A stretch of 57,068 nt of DNA from Cyanobacteria bacterium UBA2855. Lineage in GTDB: Bacteria; Cyanobacteriota; Vampirovibrionia; Gastranaerophilales; Gastranaerophilaceae. Below the pieces are notes generated by a model that searched no databases, was not told the DNA's origin, and was given only the letters and a program-made list of their open reading frames with translations. Both the position numbers and the translations under genes were made by a program. This document shows positions 1-8,579 of this stretch, piece by piece (position 1 is the stretch's first letter; each line of letters starts with the position of its first letter). The stretch lies in the NCBI GenBank assembly GCA_002350725.1, contig DEFJ01000026.1, positions 1 to 57,068 of the forward strand, given 5' to 3'.

Positions 1-1
1 A

Positions 2-418
2 CAAATCACGCAATCACCTTCTGCTAATTGGATTTTACCTGTTACAAAAGGTCATAAAATAACAAGCGGATATGGATATAGAATACATCCGGTGTATCAC
101 ACCAGAAATTTTCATGACGGTATAGATATTAATGCAACTATGAATACTCCTGTTTATGCCGTCGCTGGTGGTACTGTATTCAAATCAGAATGGTATAATG
201 GTTATGGAAACTATATAGAAATAGACCATGGGAATGGTATTCACAGCTTTTACGGACATTTAAATAAACTTCTAGTTTACAAGGGACATAGCATAAAACA
301 AGGGCAACTAATTGGGTTAAGCGGAAATACAGGTGTAGGAACCGCTGCACATTTGCATTTCGGGGTTCATAAAAATTATAATAGTGATAATCCAATTAAT
401 TATTTGCCAAAATTTTAA
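2..418 (+). CDS. M23 (lysostaphin-type) peptidase, 5'-truncated by window edge
   Basis: The reading frame is open from base 2 and must begin upstream of the window. What remains is almost exactly an M23 zinc endopeptidase domain. It has a SGYGYRIHP segment, the metal-binding H-x3-D in FHDGIDIN, a central GNGIHSFYGHL stretch and the C-terminal HLHFGV (H-x-H) motif. Known family members cut peptide cross-links in peptidoglycan and act outside the inner membrane. Both metal-binding motifs are intact, so the domain is probably active. Its 3' end overlaps the opposing gene at 396-941 by 23 bases. What lies N-terminal of the peptidase domain cannot be judged. Confidence 0.85.
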   Translation, partial: QITQSPSANWILPVTKGHKITSGYGYRIHPVYHTRNFHDGIDINATMNTPVYAVAGGTVFKSEWYNGYGNYIEIDHGNGIHSFYGHLNKLLVYKGHSIKQGQLIGLSGNTGVGTAAHLHFGVHKNYNSDNPINYLPKF

Positions 419-941
419 TGATTTCAATATGTAAATCTTTATCCATAGATATATCTTCAAATTCTTTGATATTTTTTATAGTTTTAGGTTTTACCATATG
501 GACAATCATATTATCATAATACATTGAGTATGATTGTCCGTTTTTATATATAGGAATAATATCACTCACTACAAAACCGATACATTTAATGGTAATTTTG
601 CCATTTCGTAGTGATGTTTTAAATATTAAGTGATTAATATATCCGTCATTATATTGGGATTTGTACTCTTGATGAGCATTACAATTTATTAAATTCATAA
701 AAGTATTTATATAGTAAGTATTAAGTAATTTATTATATTTAAAAGATTTTAAATCATAACAGTTATTTCCTATGCAGGAGTATTTTTTATTGCCAATATT
801 AATAGAATGATAATTTTCTTTATCGTATTCATATAGTTTTGATTCCTGGCTATAATAATTAGCATCTTTTGCTATAACCGGAATTATACATATTTCTGTA
901 ATTATAATAAAGACCAATAAAATTTTTGCAAAAATTCGCAT
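396..941 (-). CDS. Small exported hypothetical protein (181 aa)
   Basis: I do not recognise the family. The protein starts with a clear signal peptide: a basic MRIF start, a hydrophobic core to about residue 22, then a likely cleavage after PVIA. The mature part of about 155 residues is Tyr/Asn/Lys-rich and has two pairs of nearby cysteines, including a C-x4-C at NKKYSCIGNNCYD, which fits a disulfide-bonded periplasmic or secreted protein. An AAGG ribosome site lies before the ATG. It runs tail-to-tail into the M23 gene, and a degraded gene lies directly behind its start. Confidence 0.6.
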   Translation of the reverse strand: MRIFAKILLVFIIITEICIIPVIAKDANYYSQESKLYEYDKENYHSINIGNKKYSCIGNNCYDLKSFKYNKLLNTYYINTFMNLINCNAHQEYKSQYNDGYINHLIFKTSLRNGKITIKCIGFVVSDIIPIYKNGQSYSMYYDNMIVHMVKPKTIKNIKEFEDISMDKDLHIEIIKILANN

Positions 942-999
942 AACAACTTACCTTGATTTACATAAATTATACCCTGTTACATTATCATACAAATTTAAA

Positions 1000-1309
1000 A
1001 GACGCAATAAGAATATACTATTAAAACACAAGAATGAAATTGAAAAAGGAAAAAGTTTTTCAGATAGATTTAAAGATGATTATAATTTACACAATGCATT
1101 TGGAAGTGTAGATTTTTTTAATGTCGGACTTGACAAAAAAGGGAATTTACATGTAAAAGTCTATGATACTTATGATTTTAATCCGGAGAAAAAAATAAAC
1201 CTTTAGTAATGGCAGGAAAAAATAAAATGTTAGACGGTGAACTTAACCCCTTTTTCACAATACATGATATAATCATACCAAAAGAAAAATTAAAAGAATT
1301 ATGGAAATA
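1000..1309 (+). pseudogene. Frameshifted gene remnant
   Basis: No full ORF exists here, but two frames together read as one protein. Frame one runs to a stop near 1206 through NLHNAFGSVDFFNVG, KGNLHVKVYDTYDFN and PEKK. The second frame continues as KPLVMAGKNKMLDGELNPFF, then TIHDIIIPKEKLKELWK, and stops at 1309. The switch falls at a seven-A run near 1189-1195, so one base gained or lost restores a continuous chain. The first frame is open upstream past 931 without a plausible start. I see this as the 3' part of a degraded gene. The family is not recognised; the HxVKVYDTYDFN pattern looks like a compact C-terminal domain. Confidence 0.5.
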
Positions 1310-1329
1310 GGTAAAAATAAACTTAACAT

Positions 1330-1366
1330 GGATACAAAAGCAATATTATATTATTGCTTTTGTGTC
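1330..1366 (+). terminator. Long stem-loop, terminator-like
   Basis: A 15-bp stem (1330-1344 pairing with 1352-1366, one G-T pair) with a 7-base loop lies just after the remnant's stop. The T-rich tail is weak. It may be the old terminator of the degraded gene. The rest of 1367-1541 holds no gene I can see. Confidence 0.45.
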
Positions 1367-1541
1367 CTGTAATTTTTAATATTAAATAAGATACATATTG
1401 CGGCATACATTGCTATATTTATTTCCAATATAATAGATTTATTAATGAACAATATAGCTAGTGCAGATATAGATTTATGTTTGAAAATAAAAAAATAAAA
1501 ATTAGCAGCTAATAACAATTAAGGAGGTACATAAATATTAT

Positions 1542-1568
1542 AAAAAAGGAGGCATTGCATCCTTTTTT
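1542..1568 (-). terminator. Rho-independent terminator of the hydrogenase operon
   Basis: AAAAAAGGA at 1542-1550 pairs with TCCTTTTTT at 1560-1568. Read on the minus strand it follows the stop at 1588 and ends in a T-run. Confidence 0.6.
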
Positions 1569-1587
1569 AATACTGTTTTTGCCCTAA

Positions 1588-1848
1588 TTACGCTTTTAAT
1601 TTTTCATCGATTGCTTTAAGAACTTTTTCAACAGTTGCCTCTTTTATCACTTCATCATCAACTTTTACATAAGGCGCTTTTGAAAATTCCCAATCTATTG
1701 AGCAAAGACCCAAGCAAGGAACCCCTGCTACGTCAACTTTGTCACCGTATTTTGCAGGTACGGTTTCAATCAGCTCTTGCAAATTTGAAGAACCCATTAC
1801 AAAACATGTTGTTCCTAAACATACTTTAACACTAATCTTCTTGTCCAT
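1588..1848 (-). CDS. Thioredoxin-like [2Fe-2S] ferredoxin (NuoE/24-kDa-like), 86 aa
   Basis: This small protein has the cluster-binding layout of the 24-kDa/NuoE thioredoxin-like ferredoxins: C-x4-C in VCLGTTCFVMG near the N-terminus and C-x3-C in VPCLGLCSIDW in the second half. Such domains carry a [2Fe-2S] cluster and pass electrons between NAD(P)H or ferredoxin partners and [FeFe] hydrogenases. It lies 29 bases after the phosphatase gene and is the last gene of the operon, followed by a terminator. That suggests an electron-transfer or signalling partner for the hydrogenase-like sensor; the role is inferred from position. A similar protein is at 6206-6451. Confidence 0.8.
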   Translation of the reverse strand: MDKKISVKVCLGTTCFVMGSSNLQELIETVPAKYGDKVDVAGVPCLGLCSIDWEFSKAPYVKVDDEVIKEATVEKVLKAIDEKLKA

Positions 1849-1877
1849 AATTTACCTTTCCTTGCTGAGGTTTGTCC

Positions 1878-3041
1878 TCACATATATTGTACTGATACTT
1901 TTTTAAAATATTTATCCTGCAACGCTTTTGCCATTTTTTTAATGATGTTTTTTCTGATTTCAATTTCAATAGGTAATGCAGGATCGTAATGTGCCTGATT
2001 TAATTTTGCACCAACCATAAAATTAATGCAATCACTATCTAACAAAAATTTTACCAATTTTCCTGCGGCATTGTCAATATCAAATGTTCCATTTTCAAGA
2101 TATTCTAAAGTTTTTGTAAGAGTTAATATCCCTTCTGTTACCAAATCAACTCCATCCATGTAAGATATTGCAGGAAGTTTACCTACGCTTATTGTTGTAT
2201 CCATTCGAATAGGCAAATTCAATTCTCTTGAAATTAAGTTTGCTGTTGTTCCGCCGCAAATAGCTTTTTTGCCGCTGTAATTCCAAAACATTCTTGCGTA
2301 TTCACTATCTTTTTGTTGATGGTATGGTGGTCCCGTAAAAATCAAAGATTCTCTCGGCTCTCTAAAATACAGAACACAAGCCGAAATGTCGTCTTTTGGA
2401 TTTCTATCGGTTTCAATGTTTCGAGCTTGGTTTACAATATAAGTTGAAAGCTTTGAGCTTGATATTTCAGGTTCTTCTTCAAGTTTATCTTTTACAATAT
2501 TTATAAGACCTTCTCTGCGAAGTCCCAATTTTAATCGTCCTCCGCCTAAACCTGATTGAGTAACCCCATCTGAACAAAAAATTACTCTGTCACCAAGTTT
2601 AAATTTTAATTTATAAACTTTCATTTTTCTGTTCTTAAAAGTTTTTGATTGGATAGTTTCAAACTTAGGTTTCATTATTTCCCCGTCGCGAATCCATACA
2701 AAATCGGGGTTTCCTTCTTCAACAATTCTTGCATTACCATCATCATAACAATCTATTGCAGAAAATGTTGAATAGCTTATGTGTCTGACTTTGCAGACGG
2801 GTAACGAATTCATGATAATTTCTGCAGCCTGCTTTAGCGGGATTTGGTCATTTGAGATAAACTGTGAAAGCATAGTTGCTGTCATGCAAGATAAAATGTT
2901 TGCTTTAATTCCGCTTCCTAATCCGTCTGATAATACGGCGACAAGACGGGATTCATCGGGATATCTTTTAGATACAAAATAATCTCCGAAGGCATTTTGA
3001 TTATATTTTTTCATTTGAGAACAGTCGATATCAATAAACAT
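1878..3041 (-). CDS. PP2C/SpoIIE-type protein serine phosphatase (387 aa)
   Basis: The N-terminal half (to about residue 225) is a PPM/SpoIIE phosphatase domain. Metal-ligand motifs are visible in LVAVLSDGLGSG, VIFCSDGVTQSG and DDISACVL. Family members remove phosphate from Ser/Thr, usually on anti-sigma-factor antagonists or other signalling proteins. The C-terminal part of about 160 residues (from IFTGPPYHQQ) is not recognised. The gene starts two bases after the hydrogenase-like gene ends, so the two are probably translationally coupled. The pairing matches the phosphatase-linked class of sensory [FeFe] hydrogenases: the hydrogenase senses H2 or redox state and the phosphatase is the output. 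The target is unknown. Confidence 0.85.
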   Translation of the reverse strand: MFIDIDCSQMKKYNQNAFGDYFVSKRYPDESRLVAVLSDGLGSGIKANILSCMTATMLSQFISNDQIPLKQAAEIIMNSLPVCKVRHISYSTFSAIDCYDDGNARIVEEGNPDFVWIRDGEIMKPKFETIQSKTFKNRKMKVYKLKFKLGDRVIFCSDGVTQSGLGGGRLKLGLRREGLINIVKDKLEEEPEISSSKLSTYIVNQARNIETDRNPKDDISACVLYFREPRESLIFTGPPYHQQKDSEYARMFWNYSGKKAICGGTTANLISRELNLPIRMDTTISVGKLPAISYMDGVDLVTEGILTLTKTLEYLENGTFDIDNAAGKLVKFLLDSDCINFMVGAKLNQAHYDPALPIEIEIRKNIIKKMAKALQDKYFKKVSVQYM

Positions 3042-3043
3042 AT

Positions 3044-4762
3044 TTATTCTTCCGCCTCATCTTTGTCATCAAAGTCATTTGCAATGGAGCTTAACAGAGT
3101 TTCGGTTTCAACCATATGTTCACCTAATAAGCACGCAATTTCTTGAACAATAGAAATGTTTTTATTGATTACCTCGTGAGCTTTTTGAGCAATTTTTTCA
3201 CGATTTGTTTCGGATTGAGTAACGTCAGTTATAACCGCACCAACAATCTGATGTTCTTCTATTGTAAATATGTTTATGTCGTAAAGTCTATTTTTTACGG
3301 CATAGCGCTCTTTGTGTAAGTCTTTACCGGTATTCATTGCGGTTTTAAATAATTCCGCAAAATCAATAATTCTATCGATTGCAGCACCATGCATGCCATC
3401 AGGACGAGCCTTAAATATCTCGTACATATCACCTGTAAACATACGCATAAAACTGTCGTTAGCTTCTAAAATATTATAATCGCTATCAACCATAACCACA
3501 GCTGCAGGCATACTTCTAACAAGTGCGGCAGCTTTTCTCATCGCAATTTTTCTCATATAAGAAACGCACATAGAAGTTTCAGCTTCTCCGTCTAATAATG
3601 CTTTTGCTAAATCCCTGCACGTTGCGTAACCGCACCCGCCACAGTTAAGTTCATCATCCACAGAATGTTTTCCGATTTTTTTCAATGTTTTTAAAATATC
3701 TTCAAGCGGATATTCCGAGTTTACAATCTTTCTTCCGTTTTTAATTTCGTATGGTACGACCGTTTTCGGTTCTTTTGGAATATAATCACGCTCTTGAACA
3801 TTTGATAAAACATCCGATACGATATTTAATCCTGCTCTTTTTGTACTTATACAAGGACCGCCAACACATCCTCCTTCACAAGAAAGAGCTTCAACAAAAA
3901 CAACTTTGTCAAGTTTTTCGGGTTCAAGATTGTCAAGTGCTTTTTCAAAGTTTAGTAAGCCGCATATATCTATAAGCTGAATATCTTTTTTAATCCCAAT
4001 CTTTTTGAGAGTTTCGTTCATTCCGCCATCAATCGGATATAAAGCACCTTCATTTGCGCGGTATGGTACAAATTCCTCAACTTCATTAACTTTAAGTGCA
4101 TTCATATCCTCTATAACATCGTTAATCCAAACCTTAAGTTCTTCAAAAGTCAGGGCAGCATCAAATAACCCTGCGTATTTTACTTCGTTCTTTTTACCTA
4201 TGCATGGTCCGATAAATACGACAGAAATATCATCTCCGTATTGTTCTTTTAGCATTTTGGCATGTGTCATTGCCGGAGAACCGATAGGTGTAATATATTT
4301 CGTAAATTTTGGTTGATATAGTCTTATGTAATCAACAATTACAGGACATGCACTTGAAATAAACAATCCGTTTTTTGCACTATTTAACATTTTTGCGGTT
4401 TCTATTGAAACCTCTTGTGCGCCAAGTGCAGTTTCAGAAACTTCCGTAAATCCTAATGTTTTAAGTATAGAAATCATTTTTGCGGGTCTGTAGTCAAATA
4501 CTCCGCTCCAAGAAGGTGCCAGAGATACATATATTTTCTTTTTAGCAAGCATTAGGTTTTTCACAAAATCAATATCTGTTCTAACTCTTTTGGCAGTTGA
4601 TGGGCAAGCCTTAACACAATTTCCGCAAGCAACACATTTTTCAGCGATTACGCTTGCGTGACCGTTTTCTATTTTAATTGCCTTAACCGGACATTCTCTA
4701 ATACAGCGATAACAGTCATGACACTCGTTAATCAAGGTATATACGGCATTTTGTGAATCCAT
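3044..4762 (-). CDS. Putative sensory [FeFe] hydrogenase with PAS domain (HydS-like, 572 aa)
   Basis: Domain order: two [4Fe-4S] ferredoxin motifs (CHDCYRCIRECP near residue 14, CVACGNCVKACP near 43); the hydrogenase H-cluster domain (about 75-325); a further four-cysteine Fe-S motif (CGGCGYATC near 374 with a Cys at 399); a PAS domain (about 412-530). The H-cluster signatures are altered: L1 is SSACP rather than TSCCP, so the usual proton-shuttle cysteine is Ala138; L2 is GPCIGKKNE; L3 is SCEGGCVGGPC. The four cluster-binding cysteines (139, 187, 295, 299) remain. This pattern is known from sensory hydrogenases that bind the H-cluster but turn over slowly. The gene leads an operon with a phosphatase and a [2Fe-2S] protein. 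Confidence 0.88.
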   Translation of the reverse strand: MDSQNAVYTLINECHDCYRCIRECPVKAIKIENGHASVIAEKCVACGNCVKACPSTAKRVRTDIDFVKNLMLAKKKIYVSLAPSWSGVFDYRPAKMISILKTLGFTEVSETALGAQEVSIETAKMLNSAKNGLFISSACPVIVDYIRLYQPKFTKYITPIGSPAMTHAKMLKEQYGDDISVVFIGPCIGKKNEVKYAGLFDAALTFEELKVWINDVIEDMNALKVNEVEEFVPYRANEGALYPIDGGMNETLKKIGIKKDIQLIDICGLLNFEKALDNLEPEKLDKVVFVEALSCEGGCVGGPCISTKRAGLNIVSDVLSNVQERDYIPKEPKTVVPYEIKNGRKIVNSEYPLEDILKTLKKIGKHSVDDELNCGGCGYATCRDLAKALLDGEAETSMCVSYMRKIAMRKAAALVRSMPAAVVMVDSDYNILEANDSFMRMFTGDMYEIFKARPDGMHGAAIDRIIDFAELFKTAMNTGKDLHKERYAVKNRLYDINIFTIEEHQIVGAVITDVTQSETNREKIAQKAHEVINKNISIVQEIACLLGEHMVETETLLSSIANDFDDKDEAEE

Positions 4763-4965
4763 TATTTCAAACTCCTTCGCGGGTCAACCCCAAACACTAT
4801 CTGCTATTTCTTAACCATATATATAAAATATCATATCAGGGAATATTTTTCAATATATTAAATTTTTTATTTTTAATAACTATATGTTTTTACAATGTGT
4901 ATTAATTGCCATAAATGGCTAAATTTATTATAATTTTCAATAGTGAAAATTTTTGGAGAGAAGTA

Positions 4966-6204
4966 TTGAAAAGTTTTAATAATATTATAGATAAATATAA
5001 TTCAACGAGTTTAGTTTTAAGAATAGCCATTGGTATTGTAGTTGGTATAACTTTCGCAATTTTTTTACCGTCATTTAAGTGGATTTCAGGCTTTGGAGAT
5101 TTGTTTGTAGGTTCATTGAAAGCAATTGCTCCGGTTTTGGTTTTCGTTCTTGTAACAGCATCTTTTATTCAAAGCGGCAGCAAATTTGATAAAAGATTTG
5201 GTATGGTTATATTTTTCTACTTATTATCGACACTCGTATCTGCACTTATAGCTGTAGCTTTCAGCTTTTTGTTTCCTCAAACTTTGAGCTTAGGGGATAT
5301 TAGTGTTTCACAAACTCCGCCAGCAGGAATTGCGGAAGTCTTAAAAAACTTGTTTACAAATATGATTATTAATCCCATTGAATCAATAAGAAGTGCAAAT
5401 TACATAGGAGTACTATTTTGGGCAATAATTTTCGGATTAGCGTTAAAGAAAATTGCAACAGAAAATACGAAAAATATGTTTACTGATATATCAAATGCGG
5501 TATCTGTTGCGGTTAAATGGGTTATTAATCTTGCACCATTTGGTATCATGGGTTTGGTTTATTATGCAGTTGTGCATAACGGATTAGAAATCTTTACTTC
5601 ATACGGACAACTGATATTGATACTAGTCGGATGTATGTTTTTTGTTTGGCTTGTGGCTCATCCTATAATTGTTGCTTGTGCTATCAGAAAAAATCCATAC
5701 CCATTAATCTTTAAATGTATTAGAGAAAGCGGTATAACGGCTTTCTTTACAAGAAGCTCGGCTGCAAATATTCCTGTAAATATGACATTATGTGAGCAAT
5801 TAGGATTAGATAAGGACATGTATTCTGTATCTATTCCGCTGGGTGCTACGATTAATATGAACGGAGCTGCAATTACTATTACTGTTATGACTCTTGCAAC
5901 AGTTCAGACATTGGGATTAAGTGTAGATATACCGACATCAATAATTTTATGTATATTCGCTACATTAGGGGCATGCGGAGCCTCAGGTGTTGCCGGAGGA
6001 TCATTGTTACTTATTCCGATGGCTTGCTCATTATTTGGAATATCAAATGACATTGCAATGCAAGTCGTTAGTATAGGTTTTATTATAGGAATAATTCAAG
6101 ACTCGATGGAAACAGCGCTAAATTCTTCCAGCGACGTAATATTTGCTGCGACAACAGAATATTACAACTGGAGAAAAGAAGGTAAAGAAATTCCAAACAT
6201 ATAG
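4966..6204 (+). CDS. sstT: Serine/threonine:Na+ symporter, SstT-like
   Basis: This is an SLC1/DAACS-fold transporter and closely follows the SstT pattern. Matching stretches include GDLFVGSLKAIAPVLVFVLV, ITAFFTRSSAANIPVNM, SIPLGATINMNGAAITI, CGASGVAGGSLLLIP and SNDIAMQVVSIGFIIG. SstT imports serine and threonine with sodium across the inner membrane. An ATG at 4915 is possible, but it has no ribosome site and adds a hydrophilic leader. The in-frame TTG at 4966 follows GGAGAG with five bases between and gives a start like the family, so I chose it. The gene is divergent from the hydrogenase operon. Confidence 0.88.
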   Translation: MKSFNNIIDKYNSTSLVLRIAIGIVVGITFAIFLPSFKWISGFGDLFVGSLKAIAPVLVFVLVTASFIQSGSKFDKRFGMVIFFYLLSTLVSALIAVAFSFLFPQTLSLGDISVSQTPPAGIAEVLKNLFTNMIINPIESIRSANYIGVLFWAIIFGLALKKIATENTKNMFTDISNAVSVAVKWVINLAPFGIMGLVYYAVVHNGLEIFTSYGQLILILVGCMFFVWLVAHPIIVACAIRKNPYPLIFKCIRESGITAFFTRSSAANIPVNMTLCEQLGLDKDMYSVSIPLGATINMNGAAITITVMTLATVQTLGLSVDIPTSIILCIFATLGACGASGVAGGSLLLIPMACSLFGISNDIAMQVVSIGFIIGIIQDSMETALNSSSDVIFAATTEYYNWRKEGKEIPNI

Positions 6205-6205
6205 A

Positions 6206-6451
6206 TTACGCAGTTTTAACGCTATTTAAAATTTCTAAAACTTTAGCCTCGTCAACATTGTTATATTCAACACCGTTAACGTATATGTTAGGTCCCTTTG
6301 CGCATTTGCCTTCGCATCTGGAACCGCATAAATCTATTTCAGCTTCCAAATTATTCTCATTTATATAATTTTCGATTAATTCAAGGTTTTGGGCATTGCC
6401 TCTTGCAAAACATGAACTTCCCATACAAACAGTTATATTCAGCTTAGTCAT
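6206..6451 (-). CDS. Thioredoxin-like [2Fe-2S] ferredoxin, 81 aa
   Basis: This is a second small NuoE-like protein. It has C-x4-C in VCMGSSCFARG near the N-terminus and C-x3-C-x3-C in LCGSRCEGKC, followed by GPNIYVNG, a segment common in ferredoxins of this fold. It probably binds a [2Fe-2S] cluster. It stands alone, convergent with sstT (one base between stops) and divergent from lipA. It is clearly related to the 86-aa protein of the hydrogenase operon but differs over most of its length, so the two may serve different partners. Confidence 0.75.
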   Translation of the reverse strand: MTKLNITVCMGSSCFARGNAQNLELIENYINENNLEAEIDLCGSRCEGKCAKGPNIYVNGVEYNNVDEAKVLEILNSVKTA

Positions 6452-6517
6452 AAGGTCCTTTCAATGTATACTTATATGATTTAACATTATATAATATAAA
6501 AATACTTTTGCAAATTC

Positions 6518-6546
6518 TTGATAAAAGATTTAGTATCAGATATAAT
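6518..6546 (+). promoter_or_regulatory. Sigma70-type promoter of lipA
   Basis: TTGATA (6518-6523), 17-base spacer, TATAAT (6541-6546). An AGGAG ribosome site follows about 15 bases later and then the lipA ATG. Confidence 0.7.
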
Positions 6547-6574
6547 TTGAGCAGGGATAAGGAGTAATAAAAAT

Positions 6575-7417
6575 ATGCCTCAAAGACTTCCGGATTATTT
6601 GAAACGTCCTATTATAAATACCGAAACGACAAAAAATGTCAGAAGAATATTGAAAAACAGATGCTTGAATACTGTATGTGAAAACGCAAGATGCCCGAAT
6701 AAAAATGAATGTTATACAAAAAATACGGCAACATTTTTGATTATGGGTAATGTTTGTACAAGAAATTGTCGTTACTGTAATATTTCTTGCGAGCGTCCGC
6801 AGCCGCTTGATGAAAATGAACCGAAACATATTGCGCAAGCCGTAAAAGATTTAGGACTAAAATATGCCGTTATTACTTCTGTTACAAGAGATGATTTAAA
6901 AGATGGCGGTGCAGAACATTTTAAAAATTGTATAGAAGAAATCCGAAAACTTACCCCGGAAGTAAAAATCGAAATTCTCACACCGGACTTTAAAGGTGAT
7001 GCAAACGCTCTTAATACAATTATTTTTTCAAAACCTGATGTTTTCAATCATAATATAGAAGCAGTTCGAGCAGTATTTAAAACAGCTCGTCCTCAAGGTG
7101 ATTACGAGCGTTCATTGAATGTGTTAAAGTATATTAAGGCAAATAGCGATATTACTACAAAATCAGGACTTATGGTCGGATTAGGAGAAACAACAAAACA
7201 AATTGAAGAAACTTTGTATGATTTGAAAAATTCCGGCTGTGATATTGTGACTATCGGACAGTATATTCAACCGTCAAAAGAGCATTTAGAGGTTTCAAAA
7301 TTTTATACTCCCGAGGATTTTGAGGAATTGCAGAAATTAGCAGAAAAAGTCGGAATAAAACATTACCAAATAAATCCTCTTGTGCGTAGCTCCTATCGTG
7401 CTGCAGAAATGGTATAA
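6575..7417 (+). CDS. lipA: Lipoyl synthase
   Basis: Radical-SAM enzyme that inserts two sulfurs into octanoyl groups on carrier proteins. Both cluster motifs are present: the LipA-specific auxiliary C-x4-C-x5-C (VCENARCPNKNEC, about residues 31-42) and the radical-SAM C-x3-C-x2-C (CTRNCRYC, about 61-68). RSSYRAAEMV near the C-terminus supplies the conserved RSSY serine ligand. At 280 residues the length is normal. The ATG follows an AGGAG site and a strong promoter. No lipB or lipoyl-dependent dehydrogenase lies in the window, so its partners are elsewhere. It is convergent with the permease gene. Confidence 0.95.
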   Translation: MPQRLPDYLKRPIINTETTKNVRRILKNRCLNTVCENARCPNKNECYTKNTATFLIMGNVCTRNCRYCNISCERPQPLDENEPKHIAQAVKDLGLKYAVITSVTRDDLKDGGAEHFKNCIEEIRKLTPEVKIEILTPDFKGDANALNTIIFSKPDVFNHNIEAVRAVFKTARPQGDYERSLNVLKYIKANSDITTKSGLMVGLGETTKQIEETLYDLKNSGCDIVTIGQYIQPSKEHLEVSKFYTPEDFEELQKLAEKVGIKHYQINPLVRSSYRAAEMV

Positions 7418-7427
7418 TACCAATTTA

Positions 7428-8483
7428 TTAGTGAATAATACCATTTAACAGATAGCCGACAATTATAAAAGATATAAACAAATATCCGACAAAAATAGAG
7501 AGCATCTTCCAACTCAAAACCTTGTGAAGCATAATCATTTCAGGTAATGATATTGCGGTTATACTCATCAGCATAACCAATGTTGTTCCAAGCGGAACTC
7601 CTTTTATCAGTAAAACTTGAATGATAGGTAAAACACTGTCATGATTTGCATAAATAGGTATTCCTGCAAATGCTGCAATAACAACAGCAAACGGGTTTCC
7701 TGCACCTAAATATTTTGCATAAGCTTCTGTTGGAATATATCCATGCATAACAGCTCCAACTGCAAGTCCTATAAGAACCCAAATCCATATATCTTTAATG
7801 GTTGCGTTTGCATAGTTATGAGCATATTTTACCAGTGAGGTTTCTTTATTATCATTATTATGATGATGGCAATGACATTCTTCATTATGCTCTTCTTCGT
7901 GATTATGGTTATGACAATCACAATGATGTTCGTGATGGCAAGAGTGTTCGTGACAATGCGCATTTGCTTCTTCATCAAAAGGATGCCGAGTTCTCAGCCT
8001 TTCTAAACTGTATCTGTCACACATATACCCGCCCAGTATTGAAATAACCGCTCCGATTAAAATATATGCTCCTGCCGCAATTAATCCGGCATTTGGTGTA
8101 ATAATCAACAAAGCTGCTGCAATTTCACTTATCAAAGGTGAGCTGATTAAGAAAGTCATAGTCATGCCAAAAGGTATTCCCGCAGCAATAAATGCTATAA
8201 ATAACGGAATTGACGAACAAGAGCAAAACGGTGTTATGACACCGAGAAATGCTGCCAAAATATATCCTATCCAAGCAGATTTGCCTGACAGATAACTTTT
8301 AATTTTATCGGGTGACAATTGTGCTCTAAAAAGGGATACTACGAATAACATAACATATATCAGTACAAAGATTTTAATGGTATCTTCAATAAAAAAACTG
8401 ACACTTGAACCTGCTTTAGAAGTTAAGTCTAAACCTGCTTTAACTGTTACAAAATCTGCAAACCTATTTACAAATCCCAACAT
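7428..8483 (-). CDS. Permease of the DUF318/ArsP family with His-rich loop
   Basis: Inner-membrane permease of the COG0701 type, a family that includes the organoarsenical exporter ArsP. It has eight or so hydrophobic segments and the family signature FCSCSSIPLFIAFIAAGIPFG, plus ISSPLISEIA. Between the two membrane halves (about residues 170-215) is a cytoplasmic loop very rich in His, with Cys, Glu and Asp (HCHEHSCHHEHHCDCHNHNH), which must bind metal ions. That loop suggests transition-metal export or buffering rather than arsenic alone. The cargo is not proven. It ends ten bases from lipA's stop in convergent orientation. Confidence 0.8.
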   Translation of the reverse strand: MLGFVNRFADFVTVKAGLDLTSKAGSSVSFFIEDTIKIFVLIYVMLFVVSLFRAQLSPDKIKSYLSGKSAWIGYILAAFLGVITPFCSCSSIPLFIAFIAAGIPFGMTMTFLISSPLISEIAAALLIITPNAGLIAAGAYILIGAVISILGGYMCDRYSLERLRTRHPFDEEANAHCHEHSCHHEHHCDCHNHNHEEEHNEECHCHHHNNDNKETSLVKYAHNYANATIKDIWIWVLIGLAVGAVMHGYIPTEAYAKYLGAGNPFAVVIAAFAGIPIYANHDSVLPIIQVLLIKGVPLGTTLVMLMSITAISLPEMIMLHKVLSWKMLSIFVGYLFISFIIVGYLLNGIIH

Positions 8484-8579
8484 ATGCCATTACCGTCACT
8501 TGATAAGAATTATTCTTAATACCACGCATATTATAATACAAAATCAGGTCTTTGTCTATTTATAAACTGTCTTAATCTA

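Noticed and set aside
1515..1567. Two AAGGAGG-like Shine-Dalgarno sequences on the plus strand
   Set aside because: No start codon with an ORF follows either one; the second is part of the minus-strand terminator.
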